A stretch of 64,000 nt of DNA from Halomonas huangheensis (GTDB taxonomy: Bacteria > Pseudomonadota > Gammaproteobacteria > Pseudomonadales > Halomonadaceae), in contig NZ_CP013106.1 of NCBI RefSeq assembly GCF_001431725.1, forward strand, positions 2,790,001 to 2,854,000. Reading direction: 5' to 3'. This document shows positions 52,916 to 61,821 of this stretch, piece after piece. The notes below the pieces were generated by a model. That model did not search any database. It was not told the DNA's origin and worked only from the letters and a program-made list of their open reading frames with translations. The first letter of the stretch is position 1; each line of letters starts with the position of its first letter. A program made the translations under genes and the position numbers.

Positions 52916-54051
52916 TCGCTGAGCGTCACAAGATCTTCCGGCGCTACCACTACCGTCACTTCATCGCCAACATCCGGCATATGCTTGCCGCGGTTGTTGA
53001 CCACAGCCTGCAGGCTGGTGCCGGCCAGTTCGAGGCGAAACTCCGCATGACTACCCCGGTAGAGCCGCTCGCTAATGCGGCCATGGAGATGGTTACGCCC
53101 CTCGACATGGCCGAGCTTGAGATCCAGCGTCTCCGGGCGAATCAGCACCAGAGCACCACCGGCGTCCTGTTCCACTTCCAACTCTCCAAGCTCGGTGGTC
53201 AGTTGGTTGCCACTGCGTGCGGTCACCGAGTACAGATTGCCATGCCCCATGAAGCGTGCCACAAAGGCATTGGCCGGGTGCTCATAGACTTCGCGCGGCG
53301 CCCCAACCTGCTGGATCTTGCCGCCATTGAGCACCGCGATACGGTCGGACATGACCATGGCCTCGTCCTGATCGTGAGTCACGAATACGAAGGTCATGCC
53401 GAGACGCTTCTGGACCCGCAGCAGCTCAACCTGCAATTGACTGCGAAGCCCCGCATCCAGCGCCGATAGCGGTTCATCAAGCAGCAATACATCCGGCTCG
53501 CAGACCAACGCTCGTGCCAGGGCAATACGCTGACGCTGCCCTCCCGAGAGCTGATCGATACGCCGATCGATGAGATCGCCAAGCTTGATGAACTGCGCGA
53601 TTTCGGCGACCTTCCGCTCGCGCTCTGCTGCCGGCATTCCTTTCATCTTGAGGCCGAAGGCGAGATTCTCACGCACCGAGAGATGCGGGAAGAGTGCATA
53701 GGACTGGAACACCGTGTTGACGCTACGGTGGTGTGGCGCCACATCGGTGACATCCTTGCCACCGATATTCAGTTGTCCTTCATCGGCCTCTTCGAGACCC
53801 GCCAGAATCCGCAACAGTGTTGTCTTGCCACAGCCGGAAGGCCCGAGCAGGGTAAAGAACTCCCCGGCTTCGATGGTCAAGTCCACGCCATCCAGCGCCA
53901 CCGCATCACGCCCGAAGCGCTTGTGCAGTCCACTCATGGTGATCGATGAAGCACCGCGCTGCTGACGACTCTCCGCCTCGGCATCCTCGCGCGAGGGGGT
54001 CGCGTCACCCACATGCCCGGGGGCATCGGCAGCATTCGTGATATCGGTCAT
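52912..54051 (-). CDS. potG: Polyamine ABC transporter ATP-binding protein PotG
   Basis: 379 residues from the ATG at 54051. Walker A is LLGPSGCGKTTLL, the signature is LSGGQRQRIALARALV and Walker B is VLLLDEPLSALDAG, followed by the switch His in FVTHDQDEAM. The C-terminal TOBE domain (about 300-379) is present. A longer upstream start is rejected because it lacks a ribosome site. First of the potGHI genes, about 80 nt after the puuB2 stop; the gap contains a short direct repeat (CAGTTCCTGTCGTT / CAGCTCCTGTTTCG). Confidence 0.93.
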   Translation of the reverse strand: MTDITNAADAPGHVGDATPSREDAEAESRQQRGASSITMSGLHKRFGRDAVALDGVDLTIEAGEFFTLLGPSGCGKTTLLRILAGLEEADEGQLNIGGKDVTDVAPHHRSVNTVFQSYALFPHLSVRENLAFGLKMKGMPAAERERKVAEIAQFIKLGDLIDRRIDQLSGGQRQRIALARALVCEPDVLLLDEPLSALDAGLRSQLQVELLRVQKRLGMTFVFVTHDQDEAMVMSDRIAVLNGGKIQQVGAPREVYEHPANAFVARFMGHGNLYSVTARSGNQLTTELGELEVEQDAGGALVLIRPETLDLKLGHVEGRNHLHGRISERLYRGSHAEFRLELAGTSLQAVVNNRGKHMPDVGDEVTVVVAPEDLVTLSE

Positions 54052-54131
54052 GGAAAGGTCCTCTTGTCGTTGTAACCCACCACAGTTCCTGTCGTTCACC
54101 GCAGCTCCTGTTTCGTTGTTCTCGAAACTCG

Positions 54132-55424
54132 TCACAGGCGGTCACGAAGCTTGTAGAAGGTAGTCGCCAGTACCAGCAATGGGGTTCGTAGCCAACGCCC
54201 ACCGGGGAAGGTCCGGTGCGGCATGGCAGCGAAGATATCGAAGCGCTCACTCTGTCCACTGATGGTTTCCGCCAACAGCTTGCCGGCCATGCCGGCGAGT
54301 GCCATGCCGTGACCGGAATACCCCTGCGCATAATAGATATTGGGCGCCAGACGACCGAAGTCGGGAGCACGGTTCAGGGTGATCGCCACGTCTCCCCCCC
54401 AGCGATACTGGATATCGATATCGTCGAGGACCGGGAACAACCGACGAATCTTGCCATCTATCCGCTGATCCAGGTCGCGAGGCGGATTACCGTCGTAACT
54501 GACCTGACCGCCGTATATCAGGCGTCGATCCGCAGAGAGACGATAGTAGTCGAGGACAAAGTTGGCATCCGACAGGGCATCATTGCGTGGTAGCACCTGA
54601 CTGGCCTGGGCTTCACTCATTGGCTCGGTGGCGATCATGTAGTTGGCGGCACGCATGATACGGCCACTCATTTTCGGTACCAGCCGGTCGCCGTAGGCAT
54701 TGGTGGCCAGTACCACATGATCGGCAATGACCCGACCGCGTTCGGTGGTCACCGTTGCCGGGTCGCTGTAGTCGATATCGACCACAGGGCTGTACTGATG
54801 CAGGCTGACACCGGCCCGTTGAGCGGCACGCGCCAGCCCCAGGGTGTAATTGAGAGGATGCAGATGACCACCTTCACTCTCCCAGAGGGCTGCCGGGTAG
54901 GCATCGGTCACTACGTGCTGCCGTAGTTCCTCGCCTTCGCGCCACTCCATGCTGGTGTAGTCATAGTCGCGAGCCATGCTCTCCTGCCATTGGCGGAGCT
55001 CATGCACATGGCGAGGTTTGACGGCGGCATGCAGATACCCCCAGGCGAGGTCACAGGGAATCTCGTGGCGTTCAACCAGGTCAGCGGTAAGGCGTACTGC
55101 CTCGCGACTCATTTCCCAGATGTCGCGAGCGGCCGAGCGGCCTAGAGCCTTCTCGACAGTGCCGATATCGGTTCCCAGACCGGGCAGGATCTGCCCGCCG
55201 CTACGGCCGGACGCACCATGACCAACAGTCAGGGCCTCGAGCAATACCACTCGATAGCCACGCTCGGCGAGATGCAGGGCAGTGGAGCAGCCGGTCACAC
55301 CAGCGCCAATCACACAGACATCGGTGCGTACGTCACCTTCCAGGGGAGGGGTGGGATCAAGCTCAACCGCGATGGAGTCGCGGTACCATGAAGCAGGGGT
55401 CGCGGACGACGAAGAAACTGTCAT
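54132..55424 (-). CDS. FAD-dependent gamma-glutamylpolyamine oxidoreductase, PuuB-like, paralogue 2
   Basis: 430 residues. FAD-binding motif VIGAGVTGCSTALHLAERG (about residues 38-56) with SGRSGGQILPGLGTD downstream, and YYAQGYSGHGMAL at the C-terminal flavin site. The same family as the enzyme at 45782-47089 but clearly diverged. As the first gene of the pot cluster it oxidises a gamma-glutamylated amine in the cytosol. The ATG at 55424 lacks a strong ribosome site; the alternative ATG 8 codons upstream is no better. Confidence 0.87.
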   Translation of the reverse strand: MTVSSSSATPASWYRDSIAVELDPTPPLEGDVRTDVCVIGAGVTGCSTALHLAERGYRVVLLEALTVGHGASGRSGGQILPGLGTDIGTVEKALGRSAARDIWEMSREAVRLTADLVERHEIPCDLAWGYLHAAVKPRHVHELRQWQESMARDYDYTSMEWREGEELRQHVVTDAYPAALWESEGGHLHPLNYTLGLARAAQRAGVSLHQYSPVVDIDYSDPATVTTERGRVIADHVVLATNAYGDRLVPKMSGRIMRAANYMIATEPMSEAQASQVLPRNDALSDANFVLDYYRLSADRRLIYGGQVSYDGNPPRDLDQRIDGKIRRLFPVLDDIDIQYRWGGDVAITLNRAPDFGRLAPNIYYAQGYSGHGMALAGMAGKLLAETISGQSERFDIFAAMPHRTFPGGRWLRTPLLVLATTFYKLRDRL

Positions 55425-55808
55425 AAAAAGTCCGTCTCGATTGCGCACTGCGCTTTGTCGTTATTGGAGACTCATGTGCCAAATACGGCATCACCTCTCC
55501 AATGTGGCACCATGCCCCGGCATGATGTCAAGAATTCAATAACAAGCATTCGCTCAACGGAAGTACAGCAATTCCATAACTATCCTGTTCGTCCCTGTAA
55601 TTACGGGTGCCACACAGCAGCGGCGCCCCTCCACAACCGGAATGCTACGCAGGTTATCGAATACGATGGTGGCGCCGACTCGACAGCACATCAGCAGCCT
55701 CCCTGGTGATCACACCAGCATCACCGACCTGCAATACTCGACAGAAGCCTATACTTCAGGTGTACAAAATGCCGCTGCAGAAATACCGTTCACGCATCAT
55801 CGGCGTGT
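55425..55808. promoter_or_regulatory. Promoter region of the puuB2-pot operon
   Basis: No gene is seen. It must hold the promoter of the minus-strand polyamine operon and the 3' end of the LysR transcript. A palindromic element CCCTGTAATTACGGG (55593-55607, core GTAATTAC) is a possible operator. The rest shows no clear terminator. Confidence 0.5.
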
Positions 55809-56729
55809 TCAACGAAGATCAACGCTGGCAAGTGCGTCGAGGAAGACATCCAGCACACGGTGTGGACGCCGATCACGGCGGGTGATGGCGACAAAGGGTG
55901 TCGAATACCAACCGCTCTCCTCGCAGAGCGGTCGCAACCGCCCTTCCGCCACCCAGGCACGTGCCTGATGGTCCGGGAGGTAGCCGACATAAGCACCGGT
56001 AAGAATCAAGAATGCAGCACCTTCACGATCCGAAGCGGATGCACTGCTCTTGAGCCAGGAATGTTGCTCGCGTCCTGCCTCCGACAATGGGTAGGACGGC
56101 ACCACTGCATCCCAGTGCGCCAATTGCTCGAGGCTCGGCTCCTGCGTGGCGGAGAACAGAGGATGCTCACATCCACAATAGAGCCGCGAGATCTCCTCAT
56201 ACAGATCGCGGGTTTCGACACTGGCCGGCAGGTTAACAGCCGGTACCACGCCAACATGCAGTCGCCCGTCGACCACGGCTCGCGCGATCTCTCCCGGTGG
56301 CTCCATCATCATGTTGATGCGGACATCGGGCCCCTGCTGCTTGAGATCTGCCAGGGCGTGGGTGATGCGCATCTCCGGAGAACTTACCAGGGTGTCGGTA
56401 ATGCCGATATTCAACTCACCGCGCAAGCTGTGGTGCAGCGCATTGACCTCGCTGCGGAAGGCTTCCAGTCCCGCCAGTAAACGCCGCGCGCCTTCCAGCA
56501 CCTCACGGCCTTCCTCGGTCAGGGCGAAACCACCGCGCCCACGGCGACACAGCTTCAATCCCAGTCGCTTCTCCAGATCGCCCATATGCAGACTGATGGC
56601 CGAACGGCTGATCCCCAGTTCCCCTTCAGCGGCCGAGAAGCCACCGCATTCAGCAACCGCCTTGAAGACTCGCAGCAGACGAATATCGAAGTCGGTGACC
56701 GGACTCTGGTGGGGGCGCGACGGTTTCAT
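55809..56729 (-). CDS. LysR-family transcriptional regulator
   Basis: 306 residues from the ATG at 56729. The N-terminal winged HTH is in LLRVFKAVAECGGFSAAEGELG with ISRSAISLHMGDLEKRLG, followed by the linker helix and a periplasmic-binding-protein-like effector domain. The start overlaps the moeB stop (ATGA), so the regulator is co-translated with moeB. It is not divergent from an obvious target; the next gene downstream is the polyamine operon in the same direction. Target and effector are unknown. Confidence 0.9.
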   Translation of the reverse strand: MKPSRPHQSPVTDFDIRLLRVFKAVAECGGFSAAEGELGISRSAISLHMGDLEKRLGLKLCRRGRGGFALTEEGREVLEGARRLLAGLEAFRSEVNALHHSLRGELNIGITDTLVSSPEMRITHALADLKQQGPDVRINMMMEPPGEIARAVVDGRLHVGVVPAVNLPASVETRDLYEEISRLYCGCEHPLFSATQEPSLEQLAHWDAVVPSYPLSEAGREQHSWLKSSASASDREGAAFLILTGAYVGYLPDHQARAWVAEGRLRPLCEESGWYSTPFVAITRRDRRPHRVLDVFLDALASVDLR

Positions 56730-57487
56730 GAGCGCTTGCAACCACAGACGGTACAGGCAGGGTCTTTCGGCACCCGGAAGTGGCGCCATTCGCCAGCCAG
56801 GCCATCGAAGGTCGACAGGCCCTGATGCGGCCGACCAGCGCCACTGAGCAGCTTGAGCGCTTCCAGCGCCTGAAAGCTGCCGATGACCCCGACCAGCGGT
56901 GCAATCACGCCACTCTCGGCACAGGACAATGCCTCATCGCCCTGATCGTCAGGGGGATACAGACACGCATAGCAGGGGCTCTCCGCGTCGCGTGAATCAA
57001 AGACGGCCAACTGACCGCCAAAGCGGATGGCAGCACCGGACACCAATGGCACTCGTGCCGACACGCAGGCCTGATTGATCGCATAGCGGCTGGAGAAGCG
57101 ATCGGTACAATCCAGCACTACGTCTGCCTGGCTGACAACAGCGCGCAGCTCCTCGGCCTGTAGACGATGATCGATGGCGGTAACTCGGCAGCCGGGATTG
57201 AGAGCCCGGGCGGACGCTGATGCAGAATCGGCCTTGTTGATACCCAGGTCCGCCTCGGCATGGGCAATTTGACGCTGGAGGTTGGAGATCTCCACCAGGT
57301 CATCATCGGCGATGGTCAAGCGCCCCACTCCGGCAGCCGCCAGGTACAACGCCACCGGAGAGCCGAGCCCGCCGGCACCGATCACCAACGCATGAGCATC
57401 CAGCAGGCGCTGCTGGCCCTCGATATCCACTTCATTGAGCATGATCTGCCGGCTGTAGCGCAGCAGATCCCGATCGACCATGGTCAA
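56726..57487 (-). CDS. moeB: Molybdopterin-synthase adenylyltransferase MoeB (ThiF/HesA family)
   Basis: 253 residues. The nucleotide-binding loop is VIGAGGLGSPVALYLA (residues 35-50). Two CxxC pairs for zinc are visible: PCYACLYPPDD and ACTVCGCKRS at the C-terminus. The enzyme adenylates the C-terminal Gly of MoaD (or ThiS-type proteins) using ATP. moeB directly follows prmC in pseudomonads; here an lrp-type gene lies between. The stop overlaps the LysR start. Confidence 0.92.
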   Translation of the reverse strand: MTMVDRDLLRYSRQIMLNEVDIEGQQRLLDAHALVIGAGGLGSPVALYLAAAGVGRLTIADDDLVEISNLQRQIAHAEADLGINKADSASASARALNPGCRVTAIDHRLQAEELRAVVSQADVVLDCTDRFSSRYAINQACVSARVPLVSGAAIRFGGQLAVFDSRDAESPCYACLYPPDDQGDEALSCAESGVIAPLVGVIGSFQALEALKLLSGAGRPHQGLSTFDGLAGEWRHFRVPKDPACTVCGCKRS

Positions 57488-57506
57488 GATGTCCTCGCCT
57501 CACTCA

Positions 57507-58007
57507 TTACTTGTCGTCAAACTCATCGATATCCGGGACATGGAGGGTGAAGTCTTCCTTGACCTCCTCCATCACCACATAACTTTTCGATTCCTTCACC
57601 CCCGGGAGCGTCAGCACCACATCACCCAATAGCTGGCGATAGGCCGACATTTCGGGAATGCGACACTTGAGGATGTAATCGAATTGGCCGGATACGAGGT
57701 GACACTCCTGAATCTGGGGCAACTTCGAAACGGCACGGCGAAACTCATCAAACACAGCCGGGGACTGCGTTTCGAGACTGATCTCGACAAACACCAACAG
57801 ATTGGCCTTGAGCATGCGCGGGTTGAGTACCGCCTTGTAACCCCGAATGACGCCTGCCCTTTCGAGACGCTTGACGCGCTCGAGGCAGGGGGTGGTCGAC
57901 AATCCCACCTGAGCCGCCAGGTCAACGTACGAAACCCTGGCATTATCCTGCAGGCAGCGCAGAATCTTGAGATCAATACGATCGAGAGAACGATTGCGGT
58001 TTTTCAT
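57507..58007 (-). CDS. Lrp/AsnC-family transcriptional regulator
   Basis: 166 residues from the ATG at 58007 (AGGA upstream); an ATG six codons upstream is possible. The N-terminal HTH is in IDLKILRCLQDNARVSYVDL followed by AAQVGLSTTPCLERVKRLE. The C-terminal RAM domain senses amino acids (VSGQFDYILKCRIPEM). Feast/famine regulators of this group bind leucine or other amino acids and act on transport and catabolism genes. It lies 20 nt upstream of moeB on the same strand. Confidence 0.9.
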   Translation of the reverse strand: MKNRNRSLDRIDLKILRCLQDNARVSYVDLAAQVGLSTTPCLERVKRLERAGVIRGYKAVLNPRMLKANLLVFVEISLETQSPAVFDEFRRAVSKLPQIQECHLVSGQFDYILKCRIPEMSAYRQLLGDVVLTLPGVKESKSYVVMEEVKEDFTLHVPDIDEFDDK

Positions 58008-58166
58008 TGTAATCCTGAGTCCCATCTGGAGCGCTGATACAAGTCGCGAGAGTCATTGCCGAATGCTGAGGGAGTTGTCAGCAGCAGTAATTTCTCGCGT
58101 GAATCCGTTTTTATCACATTATTTTAATGTTGAATCTGTAGCATACCGTATGAACCTCTACCAGCG

Positions 58167-59018
58167 TCAGGCTTCAACGTTTCTCGCTTCCGTACAACCG
58201 ACGCTGACCCGGTCATTGCCTCCGAGATCGCTGATACTGATCACCTGGTAATACCCGTGCTCATTCAGAATCCCGCGCACAACCTCAGCCTGGCCGTAGC
58301 CATGCTCGATCATTAGCCAACCTCCCTCGCGCAGGTGCGACCGGGCATCTCGAACGATATGACGGATATCGCTCAATCCTTGATCCGCGGCGACCAGTGC
58401 ACTTCTCGGCTCGTGGCGGACATCGCCCCGCACCAGATGAGGATCCTCGGCATCGATATAGGGAGGGTTGGAGACGATCAAATCAAAGCGTTGGCCGTCC
58501 ACAGCGGCAAACCAGTCGCTGACAAGAAACCGAGCCTCGAGGTTATGTCGCACGGCATTGCGCTTCGCCAACGCAATCGCCTCCGCGGAAACATCCACTC
58601 CGGTAACCCGCCACTGCGGCCGCTCACAGGCAAATGCCAGCGCAATGGCACCAGTGCCGGTGCCCAGATCCAGCAGCTCACCCGACTCGGCTTGCGTGCT
58701 GGTCAGTGCCGCCTCGACCAGGGTTTCGGTATCAGGGCGAGGAATCAAGGTGCAGGGCGAGGTTTCCAGCGCCAGCCCCCAGAACTCACGCTCCCCGGTC
58801 AGGTAAGCGACTGGCTTTCCCTGACAACGCGCGGCCACCAGCGCCTCGAAACGCGCCCGCTGCCACGTCTCCCAGAGTCGATCACCCCAGGTGTAGAGCC
58901 AGGCGCGATCGACCTGCAGCACATGCATGGCGAGAACTTCGGCATCGAGACGCGGCGTAGGAGAACCCGCCTCCTGCAGGCGTGAGGCCGTTCGCGCCAC
59001 CAGCATGTCGATACGCAT
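58167..59018 (-). CDS. prmC: Release factor glutamine methyltransferase PrmC
   Basis: 283 residues. The SAM site is LLDLGTGTGAIALAFA and the glutamine-binding motif is SNPPYIDAED. The N-terminal helical domain (about 1-90) is complete. PrmC methylates the Gln of the GGQ motif of RF1/RF2. Its ATG overlaps the prfA stop by one nucleotide, so the enzyme is co-translated with its substrate gene. Confidence 0.96.
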   Translation of the reverse strand: MRIDMLVARTASRLQEAGSPTPRLDAEVLAMHVLQVDRAWLYTWGDRLWETWQRARFEALVAARCQGKPVAYLTGEREFWGLALETSPCTLIPRPDTETLVEAALTSTQAESGELLDLGTGTGAIALAFACERPQWRVTGVDVSAEAIALAKRNAVRHNLEARFLVSDWFAAVDGQRFDLIVSNPPYIDAEDPHLVRGDVRHEPRSALVAADQGLSDIRHIVRDARSHLREGGWLMIEHGYGQAEVVRGILNEHGYYQVISISDLGGNDRVSVGCTEARNVEA

Positions 59019-60109
59019 CAGGAATCCTGCTGCAGAGCCGCGAGTTGTTCGGCTTGAAACTCATGAATCAATGGCTCGATGACCTCATCAAGACCATCGC
59101 CGGTAATCACTTCGGAGAGCTTGTAGAGTGTCAGGTTTATACGGTGATCGGTAACTCGCCCCTGAGGGAAATTGTAAGTGCGGATACGCTCACTGCGGTC
59201 GCCCGAGCCCACCAGCGAGCGGCGGGCATCGGCCTGCTCCTGTTGGCGGCTATCCAACGCGGCCTGCTTGAGACGCGCGGCCAACAGCGACATGGCCTTG
59301 GCACGATTCTTGTGCTGACTACGCTCTTCCTGGCACTCCACCACCACGCCGGTCGGCAGGTGAGTGATCCGAATCGCCGAGTCAGTGGTGTTGACGTGCT
59401 GCCCGCCGGCACCACTGGAACGGTAGGTATCCACGCGCAGGTCTGCCGGATTGATATCGACATCAGAGACCTCATCGGCCTCAGGCATGATCGCCACCGT
59501 ACAGGCCGACGTGTGAATGCGCCCCTGGGATTCAGTGGCCGGCACCCGTTGTACCCGATGCGCGCCGGACTCGAACTTCAAGCGTGCATAGACACCATCG
59601 CCCTTGACCCTTGAAATCACTTCCTTGTAACCACCCTGCTCACCATGGCTGGCACTGACAATCTCGACCTTCCAGCCTTGGTTCTCGGCATAGCGTGAAT
59701 ACATGCGAAACAGGTCACCGGCGAACAGCGCCGCCTCATCACCACCGGTGCCGGCACGAACCTCGAGAAAGACACTGCGGCCATCGTCGGGATCTCGTGG
59801 CACCAGCAAGCGCTTGAGTTCAACATCCAGTTCCTCAAGCCGTGCCATACCCTCATCACGTTCGAGTTGCGCCAACTCTCGCATTTCTGCATCTGAGTCG
59901 TCGGCCATCTGCTCGGCAGTGGCGACATCCTCCTCGACCCGCCGATATTCGCGCCAGGTTTCGACCAGCGACTCAAGCTCGGCGTACTCGCGTGAGTAGT
60001 CACGGAAGCGCGGCTGATCGGAGATGACATCGGGCTCCGACAGCAGTGCAGAGAGTTCTTCGAAACGTTCGACAAAAGTATCGAGACGCTGACGCAGGGA
60101 AGCTTTCAT
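59018..60109 (-). CDS. prfA: Peptide chain release factor 1
   Basis: 363 residues from the ATG after AAGGAATTGTCG. The GGQ motif is [20 protein letters not shown] and the stop-recognition PxT region is [14 protein letters not shown] (PAT, as in RF1). It terminates translation at UAG and UAA. It lies 204 nt after hemA, which is a longer gap than in many relatives, and overlaps prmC. Confidence 0.96.
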   Translation of the reverse strand: MKASLRQRLDTFVERFEELSALLSEPDVISDQPRFRDYSREYAELESLVETWREYRRVEEDVATAEQMADDSDAEMRELAQLERDEGMARLEELDVELKRLLVPRDPDDGRSVFLEVRAGTGGDEAALFAGDLFRMYSRYAENQGWKVEIVSASHGEQGGYKEVISRVKGDGVYARLKFESGAHRVQRVPATESQGRIHTSACTVAIMPEADEVSDVDINPADLRVDTYRSSGAGGQHVNTTDSAIRITHLPTGVVVECQEERSQHKNRAKAMSLLAARLKQAALDSRQQEQADARRSLVGSGDRSERIRTYNFPQGRVTDHRINLTLYKLSEVITGDGLDEVIEPLIHEFQAEQLAALQQDS

Positions 60110-60313
60110 CGACAATTCCTTGAAATGAGTTCCTTGGAGCCAATTACTTAAAACCGGGAAAGGCACGAAATGCGGCACAGTGATGCCCGAACGGGCCAGA
60201 TCATGCGGAGTCGTGATGCAGCAAGCCGTGGTTCATGGAGGAGCGCACGAGGGAAAAACATGGATCAGCGCAACAACATGGTTCAGGCGAGAGCTCACAG
60301 GAGATGACGGACG

Positions 60314-61579
60314 CTAATGACCCTGCTCGGCGTCGCTGAGCAACAGCTCCGATGCGGCTTCGAGCAGTTCCTGGCGCTCCTCGGCGGCGGCGCTACGCAG
60401 AGCCAGTGTAGGTTGGTGCAGTAGGCGGTTGGTCAACTGATGCGCCAGGCGACGCACGACCTTCTCGGCATCCTCACCGCGAGCGAGTCGCTCCAGTGCC
60501 TGCTGTTGGGCTTCGTCGCGCAGGCGCTCACCATGGGAGCGTACGTCACGAATGACCTCTCCAGCGCTGCGAATGCGGCGTTCATGGTGCCAATGGTTGA
60601 CGCCGTGTTCGATCAGCGCTTCTGCCTGATCCGCAGCCACCTGGCGATGACGGCGATTCTCCTCGATGACCTCCTGGAGGTCATCGACGGTATAGAGGAA
60701 GATATCGCTGAGATCACCAACCTCAGGCTCGATATCGCGCGGTACCGCAATATCGACCATGAAGACAGGGCGATGGCGGCGGCGCTTCAAGGCGCGTTCA
60801 ACCATGCCCTTGCCGAGGATCGGCAAGGGGGCAGCAGTGGAGGAAATCACGATGTCCGCGCCCTCCAGGGCTTCGGGAATCTCGTCCAGACTAATCGCCA
60901 CTCCTCCCAGAGACCCCGCCAGATGACTGGCTCGCTCGCGTGTGCGGTTGGCTACGCTCAACTTGCGCACCCCGGCTTCATGCAGGTGACGTGCTACCAG
61001 CTCGATGGTCTCGCCAGCGCCAATCAGCAGTGCTGACGCACGGGATAGATCATCGAAGATACGACTGGCAAGACTGACCGCAGCGTAGGCGACAGACACC
61101 GGGTTCTCACCGATGCCCGTCTCGGTACGGACCTGCTTGGCGACGGCAAAGGTATGCTGAAAGAGTCGCTCGAGCTCTCCCCCCAGGCCTTGCGCTTCAC
61201 GCGCCACCTGATAGGCATCCTTGAGCTGACCGAGAATCTGCGGCTCACCGAGCACCATGGAGTCGAGCCCCACAGCAACCCGCATCAAATGGCGTGCCGC
61301 GTCACCATCGACATAATGGTAGGCACAGCGGGTCAGCTCTTCGGTGGGCAACGCATGGAAGCGACTCAACCAATCCAGTACGTCCTGTTCGCCATCCGCT
61401 TCAGTGATGCAATACAGTTCGGTACGATTGCACGTCGACAGCACCGCCGCTTCCCGCACCCGTGGCAACGCACGCAGCTCCGTCAGCGCTGTTGTCAGCT
61501 GCGACGGACCGAAAGCCACTCTTTCACGGACTTCGATGGCGGCGGTGCGATGGTTGATGCCTAGGGCGAGCAGGGTCAT
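60314..61579 (-). CDS. hemA: Glutamyl-tRNA reductase
   Basis: 421 residues. The catalytic Cys50 is in LSTCNRTELYC and the NADPH-binding region is SALLIGAGETIELVARHL. The C-terminal dimerisation helix is complete. It makes glutamate-1-semialdehyde for haem synthesis from Glu-tRNA. The protein starts with MTLLALGINHRTA, the usual GluTR start. Haem demand fits the neighbouring haem peroxidase only by function; the loci are far apart. Confidence 0.96.
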   Translation of the reverse strand: MTLLALGINHRTAAIEVRERVAFGPSQLTTALTELRALPRVREAAVLSTCNRTELYCITEADGEQDVLDWLSRFHALPTEELTRCAYHYVDGDAARHLMRVAVGLDSMVLGEPQILGQLKDAYQVAREAQGLGGELERLFQHTFAVAKQVRTETGIGENPVSVAYAAVSLASRIFDDLSRASALLIGAGETIELVARHLHEAGVRKLSVANRTRERASHLAGSLGGVAISLDEIPEALEGADIVISSTAAPLPILGKGMVERALKRRRHRPVFMVDIAVPRDIEPEVGDLSDIFLYTVDDLQEVIEENRRHRQVAADQAEALIEHGVNHWHHERRIRSAGEVIRDVRSHGERLRDEAQQQALERLARGEDAEKVVRRLAHQLTNRLLHQPTLALRSAAAEERQELLEAASELLLSDAEQGH

Positions 61580-61821
61580 GCGTTTGAGGTCTTCACTTGA
61601 TGGTGTCCGGGCGGCGCCCGTATCCGTATCGTATACCTATCCGTATACCTCTATATTAAGGTATCCAGTACATATACATTAGGGTATCCAGTACATGCCG
61701 CACCGCAAGGGCACACATTCTAACATAGCGACACTGGTTCCGACTCCCCCCGGGAGTTGTGCTTTGCCAACCCTCTCCAAGTCGTTATCCTGATACTTCC
61801 TACTGATATGGTGATTCGGGT
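61580..61821. promoter_or_regulatory. Divergent hemA / TPR-lipoprotein promoter region with direct repeats
   Basis: GGTATCCAGTACAT occurs at 61660-61673 and 61683-61696, a 23-bp period, and TATCCGTAT(C)GTATACC is repeated at about 61621-61650. These could be regulator sites for either promoter or another of the region's short repeats. No gene is seen. Confidence 0.6.
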
